Shown here in pieces: positions 22,501 to 31,945 of a stretch of 64,000 nucleotides of DNA. The notes under the pieces are model-generated. The model searched no databases, had not been told where the DNA came from, and saw only the letters and a program-made list of their open reading frames with translations. Every line of letters begins with the position of its first letter. Position 1 is the stretch's first letter. Where the stretch lies: NCBI GenBank assembly GCA_963556255.1, contig OY744608.1, forward strand, positions 8,431,023 to 8,495,022. The letters run 5' to 3'. This DNA is from Allolobophora icterica (Eukaryota; Annelida; Clitellata; Crassiclitellata; Lumbricidae). A program made the translations under genes and the position numbers.

Positions 22501-22663
22501 TAAATTAACTGCCTTTGAGAGGCTAAGCTTGGCTGCTATATACATTAACATTGCCTGCTAAAATCGCTGCCGTCCGAATAGGAGAAAAGCAGAGCATACA
22601 GTCAATAAGCTTACCTGTGTTTAAAGCCAACATGCTTATGATCAGTCCACCAACACCAGTCAT
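16380..22663 (-). CDS. PGRP gene A, short secreted peptidoglycan recognition protein (N-acetylmuramoyl-L-alanine amidase type)
   Basis: Complete four-exon gene on the minus strand: 22663-22615, 20614-20398, 18208-18004, 16517-16380, joined at phases 1, 2 and 0 into 609 bases, 202 residues. Exon 1 gives the start and a hydrophobic leader ([16 protein letters not shown]); an in-frame stop lies 12 bases before the ATG. Residues about 28-195 form one PGRP/amidase_2 domain. The zinc-amidase set is complete: His58 (FIHH), Tyr95 (DIGY), His169 (GHRD), Thr175 and Cys177 (TECPG). Cys66 and Cys72 fit the conserved PGRP disulphide. GRGW with a Gly-Trp pair is the groove variant that studies of mammalian PGRPs link to DAP-type peptidoglycan; specificity here is inference. 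A secreted, peptidoglycan-cleaving immune protein is the likely product. Intron 3 starts with GC, not GT. The leader has no basic residue, so its efficiency as a signal peptide is unsure. Confidence 0.92.
16780..17130. repeat. Degenerate tandem repeat in PGRP-A intron 3
   Basis: About five copies of a 50- to 80-base unit with TTTTCATCGATCATCCAACT, TCTAGTTTCAGTTTTAGTA and TGAAAT. Entirely intronic. Confidence 0.75.
17297..17410 (-). mobile_element. CR1/L2-like 3' end
   Basis: On the minus strand [20 protein letters not shown] is followed by a 3' end containing GGCGCTATATAAACC. The coding part stops at about 17410, close to the GGAT array. Confidence 0.7.
17450..17687. repeat. (GGAT)n array, about 230 bp
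   Basis: Nearly pure tetranucleotide repeat. All six frames across it are open because 4-base repeats lack stops here. It lies in intron 3 of PGRP gene A next to a LINE 3' fragment. Confidence 0.95.
18004..18208 (-). CDS. PGRP gene A, exon 3, with GC splice donor
   Basis: Acceptor TTTTTAAG, 205 bases. It encodes [20 protein letters not shown], then [19 protein letters not shown] and ends CGIEK. The donor is AAG|GCAAGT, a perfect GC-type donor; using it joins CGIEK to GYII in frame, as in other PGRPs. Reading through instead gives 34 more residues before a stop at 17908. Confidence 0.93.
18254..18690 (-). mobile_element. CR1/L2-like non-LTR 3' fragment
   Basis: Minus-strand frame with [55 protein letters not shown] and [16 protein letters not shown], then a 3' end with GCGCGCTATATAAATG and an (ATTG)n-type tail at 18283-18264. 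Closest in the window to the fragment at 5117-5908. It lies in intron 2 of PGRP gene A, just upstream of exon 3. Confidence 0.88.
18691..19160. other. PGRP-A intron 2 sequence with possible LINE scraps
   Basis: At 18763-18800 [15 protein letters not shown] resembles the FKxxLKTxLF end of non-LTR proteins on the plus strand. The rest is not recognised. Confidence 0.35.
19160..19590. repeat. (CATA)n array, about 430 bp, interrupted
   Basis: CATA repeats with recurring CACACA and CATGCA variants at intervals of about 40-80 bases, suggesting higher-order duplication. All frames are compositional. Confidence 0.95.
19738..20355. mobile_element. Fold-back element with GGACATTTCCCC arms
   Basis: The left arm (19738-19815) is a run of modules such as GGACATTTCC, GGACATTCCCC and GACAATTGCC. 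The right arm (20270-20355) is the same in complement: GGGGGAAATGTCC, GGAATTGTCC and GCGAAATGTCC. It resembles the element at 8466-9164 in build but not in sequence. No target duplication could be fixed and no coding is visible. It lies in intron 2 of PGRP gene A, ending about 40 bases from exon 2. Confidence 0.7.
20398..20614 (-). CDS. PGRP gene A, exon 2
   Basis: Acceptor GCTGACGTAG, 217 bases, donor read as GATAA|GTTACA. It encodes [35 protein letters not shown] and [11 protein letters not shown]. His58 is the first zinc ligand. The donor is weak but is the only GT that restores WNDIGY in frame. Confidence 0.92.
20705..20791. repeat. Two nested inverted repeats near PGRP-A exon 2
   Basis: GAAGTGCCCTTCTGTC (20706-20721) pairs with GACAGAAGGGCACTTC (20776-20791), 16 bp perfect. 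Inside it ATTTAAGAA (20741-20749) pairs with TTCTTAAAT (20764-20772). Confidence 0.85.
21038..21232 (+). mobile_element. SINE-C, near full length
   Basis: The tRNA-like head has ACGGGTTCGATCCTCCTCG as B box. The body carries CCTGAGCAAGTTCCTCAATC, ACAATTGCTCAGCGCCAT and ATAGTGGCGCTTAAC, and the tail is (AAT)n. It lies in intron 1 of PGRP gene A, antisense to the gene. Confidence 0.85.
21668..22320 (+). mobile_element. Composite: SINE-C head joined to CR1/L2-like fragment, split by a hAT element
   Basis: 21668-21742 carries a SINE-C tRNA-like head (CTGGTTAGAGCGATCGGGTT). From about 21743 the plus strand reads the non-LTR C-terminus with [15 protein letters not shown] and [17 protein letters not shown]. 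This is interrupted at 21993-22263 by a DNA element; the 3' end resumes at 22264 (GAGTAGATAACCTTGAAGGG, then GCGCTATATAAG) to a short AAT tail. Confidence 0.8.
21993..22263. mobile_element. hAT-type MITE with 8-bp target duplication
   Basis: GCTTCTGA flanks it on both sides (21985-21992, 22264-22271). The ends are CATGGGCGGCGATC and, inverted, CAGTGGCGGCGATC. The interior is G-rich at the left and C-rich at the right and has a CGCGCGTGAGCGCG palindrome near 22143. No transposase is present. Removing it restores the continuous LINE end. Confidence 0.93.
22425..22495 (+). repeat. Retroposon 3' end, family D
   Basis: GTGAATAAGCTGGTTCCCGC, TTTTTTGGGCGCTGTAGAAG, then ATTACGATTACGATTA. Confidence 0.65.
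22615..22663 (-). CDS. PGRP gene A, exon 1 (leader peptide)
   Basis: ATG at 22663 opens [16 protein letters not shown] and ends at the strong donor CACAG|GTAAGC in phase 1, exactly the phase exon 2 needs. An in-frame TAG lies 12 bases upstream, so no longer start in this exon is possible. The short uncharged hydrophobic run fits a secretion signal. Confidence 0.8.
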
Positions 22664-22685
22664 TCTGTAGGCCTACGCTGCTTCG

Positions 22686-22695
22686 ATATTATATA
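22686..22695 (-). promoter_or_regulatory. Possible TATA box of PGRP gene A
   Basis: TATATAATAT on the minus strand, 23-32 bases before the ATG. If used, the 5' leader would be almost absent, so it may be chance or the start site may lie in a further upstream exon. Confidence 0.25.
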
Positions 22696-22699
22696 GACG

Positions 22700-23329
22700 C
22701 TTAAGATCGCATGAATGTCTTTCTGCGAATCCTACACTAACAGCGCAGGCCAACTCACCGCCAGAAATTTACGCCGATTCTCCCGCTACCTGGTTTTAAC
22801 CGACAGCTTTTGGCCGTCTTCCTACAAAATTACCCTGGATAGCCGTACACGCCCACTACAGCAAGACTGATCATATTTCGGAGGCCGTTTCATTGGCAGT
22901 AATTAATGCAGCCTGTTTGACATAATGCCCTAAATACGTTTTAACCCATAGCGCTGTCCAATAGACTTGGAATGCGAGAGCGTAGTTATAAATTAGGAGC
23001 CTTGGGTCTTGGGTCTAAACCAGATCACCGTCACGTGATGTTAGCGGCCACCGAAACGAGGTTAAACTAGACCGATAGCACGTGACCTGTGCTGAAGAAA
23101 TAGCTCGCTGGGAAGACCTGGGGATTTCCCAGTCACACGACGATGACGCGTCGACAACGACGCTATTGTTAGTCGGTTGAGTCGACTATTAATCAGCTTC
23201 GATCAATGAAGAGGAGGCGGGTCAAAGGTTAAGGGCTGGGATTGATACTTGACGAACTAAGCCTGGCAGACTGTGACGAAATGAAAATTGAACTGTTGCT
23301 CACTCATCCATGCATAGTCATAGCTTTGT
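22700..23329. other. Upstream region of PGRP gene A
   Basis: GC-balanced low-copy DNA; it may contain promoter elements. No coding region recognised. Confidence 0.4.
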
Positions 23330-23690
23330 ATTGTGACAGTAACCACCACTTTTTGACCAGCGCTGGATTTTTTCCGACATGACAGGGTTATTTTGGTTTG
23401 AAGCAAGTTCGGGCAACGACAATAAGCGGGGTGTATTATTGCTTACTTAACTATTGAGATGATGATAGATGCCTTTGCGTTAGTTCACTTATTTATTGTT
23501 TTATGTTGCATAAATTGGTGACTTTATCTGCCAGAGACATTAAAGTGGCGGACAAAGCATACTGAATTTCTTATTTATAGGGGACGAAAATGGAGAAAGA
23601 GGGAAAGGGAGGGGAGGGGAGGAAGGAGAGGATTAGCCACCACCGCGTTGCGGGACAAGGTTACGCCATTGCCTCCATGTGAGCTTTTTA
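23330..23690 (-). repeat. Duplicated PGRP 5' flank, copy 2
   Basis: Paralogue of 13257-13690, without the 159-base insertion found there. Its conservation after duplication, about 0.7-1 kb upstream of the gene A start, makes it a candidate for promoter or first-exon sequence. Confidence 0.8.
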
Positions 23691-23742
23691 CAAGGCATGT
23701 GCTCCAACGATCATGTCAGCGAATTTCTTGTAGGCCCACGTA

Positions 23743-23870
23743 TATGAATGAATGAATGAATGAATGAATGAATGAATGAATGAATGAATGAATGAATGAA
23801 TGAATGAATGAATGAATGAATGAATGAATGAAGAGTGAATGCATGAAATGAATGAATTAAATGAATGAAG
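23743..23870. repeat. (GAAT)n array
   Basis: About 90 bases of pure (GAAT)n, then a degenerate tract. The same tetranucleotide is the tail of the LINE copy at 1019-1046, but no LINE sequence is seen beside this one. Confidence 0.95.
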
Positions 23871-24034
23871 TGAAACAATAAGTGAATTAATAAATTAAAC
23901 TGTTTAACTTGAAAGTGTCAATATCCACGCATTTTATTATAAACATACACAAATATTCATTAATTCACTCATTCGTTCATTCATTCATTAATTCACATAT
24001 CATGCACTTTGGCCTGCCTTTCCATTGCTTGAGC

Positions 24035-24414
24035 CATCGCATAGGCGTAATTTGTGGGGGGTACGAGGGTACCCGTACCCCCCCCCCCCACTTTTTGGAC
24101 TGAGGGATACCGTACCCCCCACCAGTATGAGAATTGTAGAAAAAAGACTGGGGGTTAGACCTTGATTCTTGTGGAGTTTGGGTGTGCAATGAAGGCTTTA
24201 CTATGGGGTCCTAAGAAAGACTAGGGGGGTTGAACCCCCCCCCCAACCCCCCGACAATTCTCACCCTGCCCCCACTTTTTGAACAGTGCCAATTCGGGTT
24301 TCATATCGCATGCAGGATGTGCAATAATAAAATCCTCTTTGTTTATCGATGCATCGTTCAAAAGTGTCCCGTGCCCCCCCCCACCCCACCTGCCAAACAA
24401 GATCGCCGCCACTG
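24035..24414. mobile_element. DNA transposon remnants with C/G runs, right end hAT-like
   Basis: The right border (24401-24414, GATCGCCGCCACTG) is identical to the right end of the hAT element ending at 22263, preceded by the same ACCTG..AAACAA context. C- and G-runs at 24068-24120 and 24225-24250 look like element arms. No matching left end or target duplication was found. Confidence 0.5.
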
Positions 24415-24461
24415 ATTGAACACATTATAGGGGCCTACTACACAAATTTTGGAACCAGGCC

Positions 24462-24816
24462 CAGGGACGTCATTTGGGGGGGCAAGGGGGCATTTCACCC
24501 CCCTGATTTTTGAAAAAAAAATTAAAAAGCTGGAACAAGAAAAGGAGGAAGAAGATGGGGTAAAAAAGAAAAAATGATACTCAAATTTATGGAATTATTA
24601 TATACTATTAACAAAACTAGTCTGCATAGGTTTTTTCACAAGACCACACGTCTTTGACAGGGAGGAGGAGCACATTATGCAGTTTTCCCCCTGAAAATTG
24701 TGAAGACACGCCCAAAATCTGTGAAATTTCTTCGCGCATAGCATAGCGCGAAAAAAAATTTTACCTCTTTTTTGACGCCCTTGCCCCCTCCTGAAAAAGC
24801 TGTAATGACGTCCCTG
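24462..24816. mobile_element. hAT-type MITE, ends CAGGGACGTCATT
   Basis: ACCAGGCC flanks it on both sides (24454-24461, 24817-24824). The terminal inverted repeat is CAGGGACGTCATT with AATGACGTCCCTG, extended by GGGGGCAAGGGGGC with GCCCTTGCCCCC. 355 bases, AT-rich core, no coding. Confidence 0.95.
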
Positions 24817-24984
24817 ACCAGGCCTACAAAATGTTAATCCGGCCCTGCTTTCGGGTAAGGCTGAAACAAGGTGGTGTTTAAAAAACTATCAAATTTAAAA
24901 GTTTAGATGCGGACGTCCGCACTGGTCATAACCAGGGGCCCCGGCAGCGTGACGCACTGGACGCACGTGCGTCCACCTACCAAA

Positions 24985-26523
24985 CAGTGGCGGATTTAGC
25001 TATAGGCCCGGGGGGGCGGTTCGCCCCCCCGCGCCCCTCTTGGTTGTCTGACGGCGCCCCTCCAGACCAGACCCGGCTGTTATGGTGGGCTGCCAGAACG
25101 GGCCTGGCATGACCGAGGTTTAGTTAAAGCCATGTCCATAGTGATAGGCGTAATTTTTGCTATGGGCTTGGTTATCGTACCCCACTTTCTTAACCCCAAT
25201 AAACAACGCCCATCGCTATTGAGTCGGCTAGGTCTAATTTCAACTGTGCTTCCCCAAGTAATGTTGTTCTGTCTATCTTTACGTATGTAGTAGGGAGGGT
25301 AGAGAGACAGACAACATAGGCAGGACATGGAAGATTGGCATGACCCTGAATTGACCCTCACTCTCCATGTAAAGTGTCTCAGGATGTAGGCTAAGTTCCA
25401 AAGTGCAACAGAGTCCTACACAGCCCACAGGCAAGCAAAGTCATCCTCAATATGAGTCATACGAAATCGTATACCCCAAATCGCCGGTGCCAAGCTTAAA
25501 CATATCCATCATCAAACTAGCACACATTCCGGCAGTTAAAGAGTGTAGTATATCAAATTTCTAGCTGCGTTTTGGATATTTATCATGGCAATTCTCTACA
25601 AGTCGCTTTCGGATTGGCAATCCGCGTACCGGTATTGGATTAAACTGCCATGAAACGAAGAATATATATGGTATTTATAATATCAATTCACGTTCCTTAA
25701 ATAAATAACATTAGCTTTAAATTGTGATAAATTGGATAGGCCTATAATTATAAATTATATCCTCATGGTTGACATTAAACTACTAAACGCAAACCGGCAG
25801 AAAACTTAGCGAAGCGAATATATAAGCATAAAATTATGAAGCGAGCTATTATTCAAGAAAATGCCAAACAATGTTTGAAACTTAGAGAGGAGGAAGTAGA
25901 AAATGAGAGTTCAGCACACTGTAGGAGCTTAGAGGAACGGTCAAACCAGATGAGCTCGGATTTGGCAGAGTTAAGTTTGAGGCGCATAGACAGACTCCAC
26001 AGCATGATGTTATCGATTAGGGCCTACATGTAGGCACTAAGTCTCTTTGTAGCATCTGCAACCTCATTAATTTTTAGTCGCAGATTTAGGCTACATTTTA
26101 CATTTGCTTGCAAAATTTCGGATTTCAAATGATCAAACTGTAATGCCTAATTTAATAAGGCAGGAACGATGCCAAGTGCAAAAGAACAGAAGAAGAAGAA
26201 GAGTAGTCCCTTAAGCTAGCCCTGAGGCAGCCATGGGTATGAAGTGCTAGCGACTTCATTTTCTTAGCCTAGATATATGAGGGTGGGTCCTCTCCCTCGC
26301 CGTCTCATCTTCCCACTGACGGTGTAGGCCTACATAGAATACATTTCTTCACTTTGAAACAGTTTAATATAGGATAGTATATACTATTGGTCAACTACAA
26401 ATGGCATTACTTCAAATATACCTGTACTATCATTTAAAGTTGATTACAAATTTACCCTAGAACGTGGCGCCCCTCAGAAGAAACCCTTGCCCCCCCGCGC
26501 AAGAAATCCTGGATCCGCCACTG
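24985..26523. mobile_element. Inner hAT-type element
   Basis: CTACCAAA flanks it (24977-24984, 26524-26531). The ends are CAGTGGCGGATTTAG and, inverted, CAGTGGCGGATCCAG. 1.5 kb. A 65-codon frame at 25836-26033 with KEN-like charged sequence (QCLKLREEEVENESS) could be a coiled-coil scrap, not recognisable as transposase. A SINE-A 3' part lies inside at 26187-26326. Confidence 0.93.
26187..26326 (-). mobile_element. SINE-A, 3' part
   Basis: Reads on the minus strand through GCTAGCACTTCATACCCATG and GCCTCAGGGCTAGCTTAAGG to a CTTCTTCTTCTTC tail. 5'-truncated; nested in the inner hAT element. Confidence 0.85.
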
Positions 26524-26616
26524 CTACCAAATCAAATCCACACAAGGATTAGGCATCGCATCGATATTTTTGACAATTTCACTGTGTAATTTTGGTTTAC
26601 CATACAGCATGCATAA

Positions 26617-26818
26617 ATAATGGCCCGATAGCGCATTGGATAACATCTGGCGTAGAGTGCGAGAGGTACAGAGATCGAGTCCCATAGGCGGACATGCTTT
26701 GTAGGCTGCAATTGCGCCGTGTATTGCAGGCTGTCTATTCTGTTAGTAGTTAAGGTTTATCGCATAACATGTACATGTACAGCGCAGTGCGTTTGCAGGC
26801 GCTTAATTAAAGAATAAA

Positions 26819-26881
<63 letters not shown>
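26617..26881 (+). mobile_element. SINE-B, full length with (TTA)n tail
   Basis: tRNA-like head CCGATAGCGCATTGGATAAC (A box region) and AGATCGAGTCCCATAGGCGG (B box), a body with TTGTAGGCTGCAATTGCG and GTAGTTAAGGTTTATCGC, then about 65 bases of (TTA)n. A second copy is at 29917-30145 on the other strand. Confidence 0.88.
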
Positions 26882-26883
<2 letters not shown>

Positions 26884-27124
26884 CATTATGCATGTGTGCC
26901 ACTGTACTTGTATGAGTCACTCTGAGTAATTTTCAGTGCATGACTACGAGTGGCAGACAGGGGACGGCTGTGGTTGGGAGGAGACGTGAGAGGTGTGCGT
27001 CCAATTTTTTTAAAGCCTGTCGGCGCCCCTGGTCATAACCCTCCCTCCCCCTTGTCCGCATTTGTCCGCATTTCGATGACCCTCGCTCCCCCTCATTGCG
27101 GACGTCCTTTATGGATGACCCCAA

Positions 27125-27350
27125 GGACCGACTGTCAAATCCCGCCAGAAATTTGGTTCGAGATTTCGGCTCCACTTGCGCTCTCTAGCCAACACAGCCA
27201 TGATGAGTACACTGACCGCACACTGTCGGTTGGAAGACGAGACGTCGAGGGAGAGCACTGGCCACCCCGCCCTAATATGCCGAGGCTAAGAAAATGAAGT
27301 CGCTAACACTTCATACCCATGGCTGACTGAGGGCTAGCTTCAGGGACTGC
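27125..27350 (+). mobile_element. SINE-A copy
   Basis: Starts within the tRNA-like head (GACTGTCAAATCCCGCCAG) and carries the body CCGAGGCTAAGAAAATGAAG, CGCTAACACTTCATACCCAT and GGGCTAGCTTCAGGGACTGC. The 5' part of the head is missing. Confidence 0.85.
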
Positions 27351-27359
27351 TAAAAAAAA

Positions 27360-27804
27360 GGACCAGGGTGCACTTTTTATGCTATAGATTATCTCCCAAT
27401 GAAGACAATATCTCCGAAATCTCAAGCACTCTCACATGCCCATAGATCACTCTTCCATTTACAAAATGCTGTCAAATTGCCAATCATAAATAGTTTACAG
27501 GAAAGAACCCAAATATTTTATACATTAAACTTGTTGCAATAAATAATTAGGCCTACAAAACGTGTACCTTCTAACTGGTCTTGAACCAAACAATTTGTTT
27601 GAATACAGGACAGCAACTGTAGTCAGGATCATCATGATAATGAATCACTATGACGACGACTACGATGATAATTTTGATGATGACGACGTTGTTGTTGTTG
27701 GTTTTTGATAACGCTGATGCTGCTGATGACGACGACGATGATGACGACATTGAACGACGTTTATGAAGCATGATAATGATTGCCAGTGACCGCTATATCG
27801 CCAA
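27360..27804. other. Spacer with GAT/GAC triplet tract
   Basis: Low-copy DNA, then degenerate GACGATGATGACGAC triplets at about 27640-27760. No gene seen. Confidence 0.45.
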
Positions 27805-27807
27805 TTA

Positions 27808-28258
27808 GGGGCCATCCACATATTACGTACGCAATTAGGGGGGAGGGTGAGGGGGTCGGATTTTGGCGATTTTGCGTACGGGTGCGAACGGGGGGAGGGA
27901 GGGGGACAAATTGTGTACGTACACAAAATAAATTTATAATTATGACGTCCACATTAGCCTGTTTATAACTCTGTATTGTCCTATAAAATGCCATCGTCCG
28001 ATGGCATTTTATTACATTATATAAAAGCCACGTGCAGTTATTCTGTGCTGTGAACGAGACACCTATAATTTGTCTATATTGACCCTCACTCATGCCTAAA
28101 GTGCAGCCAGTCGCTGCCGAGACACTTTCTGCAGCTGGTCTTCGGGGGGGTGCGTCAAGCGTACGTACTCAGGGGGGGTGGAAGAAAGTACGCTTGCGAA
28201 CAGGGGGAGGGGGTCCAATTTTCGCTGATTTTTGTGTACGTAATATATGGATGGCGCC
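27808..28258. mobile_element. Harbinger-type MITE with TTA target duplication
   Basis: TTA flanks it (27805-27807, 28259-28261). The ends are GGGGCCATCCACATATTACG and, inverted, GGCGCCATCCATATATTACG. Subterminal GGGGGAGGG runs and GTACGTAC motifs are on both arms. A 12-bp perfect hairpin (AAAATGCCATCG with CGATGGCATTTT) lies near the centre at 27985-28010. Such ends with TTA are typical of PIF/Harbinger and the related ISL2EU group. Confidence 0.9.
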
Positions 28259-28386
28259 TTATTGTTCCAACGTAATTTTAAACACCACACGCTTTAATTT
28301 GTTGTTGTTCAATTCGCTAGATGGGGCAACAGTGAAGAAGCCATCGCTGAACTGTGCGTACATGTATAAAGATCATCGCTAAAAGG

Positions 28387-28578
28387 CAGTGGCGGCGCCA
28401 GACATATTTTGTAACCAGGGCATAGCCAGGGTAGTCATACAAGCAACCAGTGCAAAGGGCGATTTATGCCCCAAACAAATTCTGGGCAGGGCAAAAATTC
28501 TGGCAGGGCAATGACCAGGGCAAAGGCTTTTTTACCAGGGCATTCGCCCTGGCTCGCCCTGGTGTAGCGCCGCCCCTG
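28387..28578. mobile_element. hAT-type MITE, 192 bp
   Basis: CTAAAAGG flanks it (28379-28386, 28579-28586). The ends are CAGTGGCGGCGCCAG and, inverted, CAGGGGCGGCGCTAC. The interior repeats the word CAGGGCAAA/CCAGGGCA about eight times. Confidence 0.95.
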
Positions 28579-28589
28579 CTAAAAGGTCG

Positions 28590-28955
28590 GGAGACTCGTA
28601 AGAAATTCAAACTACACACTGCAGACAAGTCAACTGCACACTTTGTATCGGAAAACACGATTTAATTTAGGCCCCGTTTTGACCCATTTTGCCACCCCGT
28701 CGAGGCACCCCATATAGACAGACACAGACAGATAACTTTTATTGACAAATTGACGATTTAGTTATTTTTTTACATTTGACAACTGTCATCTGATAATAAA
28801 CAATAGTCTATTTTGATAACACAACAGTTGACAAAACCCTCACTGAGGAACTAAACTAATTTACCACCTCAAGGTTTTACCTATTGGGACACCGTAATAA
28901 TTCACCTGTTTTCTTACGACACCTCAAATCCTATCTCTTTAGCCCTCAGAATAGT
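28590..28955. other. Spacer with possible LINE scrap
   Basis: FLRHLKSYLFS at about 28905-28937 is like the FKxxLKTYLF end of non-LTR proteins. Nothing else recognised. Confidence 0.3.
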
Positions 28956-28989
28956 GCATATTTTAACAGATTTACACTACTGGGACAAA

Positions 28990-29180
28990 GTCAGGTGACG
29001 ACCTTTTTTAGGAATTCACCTTACAAGAAAATTCACGACCTTTTTTTAGGAAATCATCTCCCCAAAAAACTTGATGACATTTTTTTAGGAGTTCATCTCG
29101 CAAAAAAGAAGTTCATCACCTTTTTTCAGAATTCATCTCCCCGGAAAAGTTGATGACCTTTTTTTAGGAATTCACCTCCA
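28990..29180. repeat. Tandem repeat, about 38-bp unit
   Basis: About five copies of GACCTTTTTTTAGGAATTCA followed by C(T/A)CxxCAAAAAA(A/C)TT. All units carry the TTTTTTTAGGAxTTCA core. Confidence 0.8.
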
Positions 29181-29189
29181 AAAATTTTC

Positions 29190-29345
29190 TTCTTACTGAT
29201 TTACTACTGGGACAAATCTTAAAACTCCTGCAACATTTGTCCCACAGGCTATACTTTAAACATACATTGCCTGGGACAAATCCTAAAACTACTGGGACAA
29301 ATCCTAAATAGTTTTAGGGACATTAATCCCACTAGTTATACAGTT
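29190..29345. repeat. Repeated CTGGGACAAATCCTAAAA words
   Basis: Four forward copies of ACTGGGACAAATCxTAAAA plus inverted TTTGTCCCA and TTTAGGGAC. It resembles the arms of the fold-back elements. Confidence 0.6.
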
Positions 29346-29640
29346 AAAATATGCCCTGCCTCAGAACGAGATTTACAGACCTTGGTCTCGAGGACAACAA
29401 GACTGGTCAATCCATGATATTCTTGGTCTACCGCGGTTGCAAACCTTCGATGTTGTCCTTCGGCTGCCTCATGATGTGTCTGAAGTATAGGCCCTACCTT
29501 AGCTTGCGGGCTCCGACGTGGTTCAGCAATTCGCTTTTGGTCCTCGCCATGGCAGCGTGTAGGCCTACACTTGTTTGGTGGTCATCCTTTTTGTCCAGGG
29601 AATTCTTAACAACTTTTTGACGCATTTGTTCTCGAACGCT
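29346..29640. other. Spacer, possible decayed LINE
   Basis: The minus strand at 29600-29480 reads LDKKDDHQTSVGLHAAMART, a phrase of the kind seen in decayed retrotransposon endonuclease/RT regions. Not certain. Confidence 0.3.
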
Positions 29641-29648
29641 TGGATGCG

Positions 29649-29796
29649 CACTGGCGACGGTCTTGTTTAACAGGTGGGAGGGGCAACTTTGAATTGATCT
29701 GGCCAAAAAATCTGTTGACCATTTTGGTGTTTCTTCACTCTTAAAGGTGGGGTCTTGTTCCCCTCGACTCCCCCCCCCCCGGGATCGCCGCCCATG
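29649..29796. mobile_element. hAT-type MITE, deleted relative of the 21993 element
   Basis: TGGATGCG (29641-29648) and TGCATGCG (29797-29804) flank it, one mismatch. The ends are CACTGGCGACGGTC and GATCGCCGCCCATG. Its body is the reverse complement of the 21993-22263 element with a shorter core. Confidence 0.88.
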
Positions 29797-29916
29797 TGCA
29801 TGCGTATCTCTTCTTCTTTCCTTAACGTCCAAGTCTCACATCCGTGTGTTGCTGTTGGCCAAGCCAATATGCCTTCATCATCCGTAATTTGGCGTCATTA
29901 TGTATTGACTTCTTAA

Positions 29917-30145
29917 TAATAATAATAATAATCTTCGTTTAATATCTTCAAACTGACAACAACGCAGTATGATTACAAATCAGTACATGTTATGCGATAA
30001 ACCTTAACTACTAACAGAACAGATCGACAGCCTGCAATACACGGCGCAAATTGCAGCCTACAAAGCATATCCGCCTATGGGACTCGATCTCTGTACCTCT
30101 CGCACTCTACGCCAGATGTTATCCAATGCGCTACCGGGCCCCTTC
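29917..30145 (-). mobile_element. SINE-B copy
   Basis: Reverse-strand copy with GGTAGCGCATTGGATAACAT, GAGATCGAGTCCCATAGGCG and the tail end as AATAATAAT at 29917. Very similar to the copy at 26617-26881. Confidence 0.88.
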
Positions 30146-31876
30146 TTCCAAATTTTCGTCAGTTTAACCATGACTGCCATCCCCATGGCCAGCCTTAATT
30201 TGACATCGCTCTTGCAGTCCGCCTCTAGCCTACGTTAGGCCTACCTTGCTGCCCAAGTAGGCCTACCCGAAGGATTTTACTTGCTTCAGTCATCCCGTCT
30301 CGTCAAATCCAATCACCACTCATTAGTATCTAAAATCAATTGCAATGCATCATTTGGCAGGATTCCATCTTCTACGTCCTTAATAGAAAAGGTGCCAGAA
30401 TCTACCAGAAACGAGATCAAAGCTTTTTTGGACAGTCAAGGGCGTAACAACTCATAATTTGCACACCAATGTATACCGCTCTAATAACTAATGCACCCAT
30501 GAAAACTATCACTGCAAAATAGCTTGAGTATCGCTATTTTGTTATCTCCACAGAAGTTAACATTCTGTTACGAAACATGAGACAGAATGCCAGGATGTTA
30601 CAAGCGAAACTTAGCTTACGTAGTGATATTATTGCGCTATAAAAACCGAACGTTGGAATTTCCTGGTGATTTATGGATAGCCTCAGTGCCGTCGTGTTCG
30701 TGTATGGCAGTTTTGCTGCGATCGTTAGACTGTCAATACAGTGTTGTGGATTTTGCCAAACTTTACTGAAACTTCTGGAATAACAAGCTTATAGTTCGGT
30801 TATTTAACCCACAGAATGCGACCAATTATTGATTGGAAAGAGTGCATCAAAGATTCGCCGTCTTTCAGGTCAGTTTGTGTTGATACGAGCATTGCATGAC
30901 CTAGTGAGTCACAGTGTGGCTGAAAGGTTGCGCGATCTTATCATGACAGAGTGTTGATTTCGGGAGAAGCAAATACATTTAGGGTAGAAAGGGTGGCTTT
31001 ATGGTGATTGAGGGTTTTGTTGTAATGGTGGTTAAGTTGACTGAGGGTTGTTCTTTAAGACGAAGATTTCGTGGATTGAGTAGGCTACGTAACACGAGAG
31101 GGTACTGAGTTGTAGGGCGTATAATGATCTTGTGCTAAGTGGTTGGCTCCTAGTTAGCAAATATGAGTTACTGTTATCAGCTGTTGCTGAGTCAGTTGTT
31201 GCAGTAACAGCTTGTTTGTGACGCAAATAGTGATTCTGGCATAAAATGAAAATTGTGATGACAACAGTTTGTGATAATGATAATAAAGGGGATAATAGCG
31301 AAAGTGATAACAAATAGTGACTTCTGCGAGTTCTGGTAATGATAATAAATATTAACTTATTTGACATAATTGCAAACTTATGATAATAAATTAGTAACTT
31401 CTATGGTGCCAGTGACAGATCTACATGGCTTTTATCTGACTACTCACGAAAATGAAGACAAAACTCAGCTCCATTTTCTGCAAAACATTCTGCTTTGAAA
31501 AACAACACTGACCAGAACATGGGACAGAGGAAGGAGGTGCACAAGTAGATGAGGTGTAGAGAGTAGGTGAGAGATTTATGGCAATCGTTCTTATGATGCT
31601 GAAAGTGGTTATTTCAGAGATATAAATCTTGGGCTAGCACGGTCTATAAATGGAGACGTTAAATGGCGTGTCACCCATTCAAATGGGCAGTGTTGGTGAA
31701 AGATCTCACCTGATCAATTAACTGAAAAATGAGCAAGGTCGAGGCCATACAGTTGCTACAGAAAAACATGTAGCCCACATTTACATTTATAATACTTGTC
31801 TCTATCACTAAAACAGTCCTAGAGGTAAAATCCTAGTATTTCATGAACAGAATGTTGGCGATCCAAGGACCAATGA

Positions 31877-31879
<3 letters not shown>
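30146..31879. other. Low-copy DNA, no gene recognised
   Basis: 1.7 kb without clear transposon ends or arrays except degenerate TGATAATGATAATAA at 31270-31345. Frames of 60-111 codons here are not recognisable. Confidence 0.45.

Positions 31880-31945
<66 letters not shown>

Larger units (their letters stand above)
24933..27031. mobile_element. Outer hAT-type element carrying nested insertions
   Basis: GTCATAAC flanks it (24925-24932, 27032-27039). The ends are CAGGGGCCCCGGCAG and, inverted, CAGGGGCGCCGACAG. Its 2.1 kb includes a second hAT element (24985-26523), a SINE-B (26617-26890) and an ATT array. Little of its own sequence remains and no transposase is visible. Confidence 0.92.
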
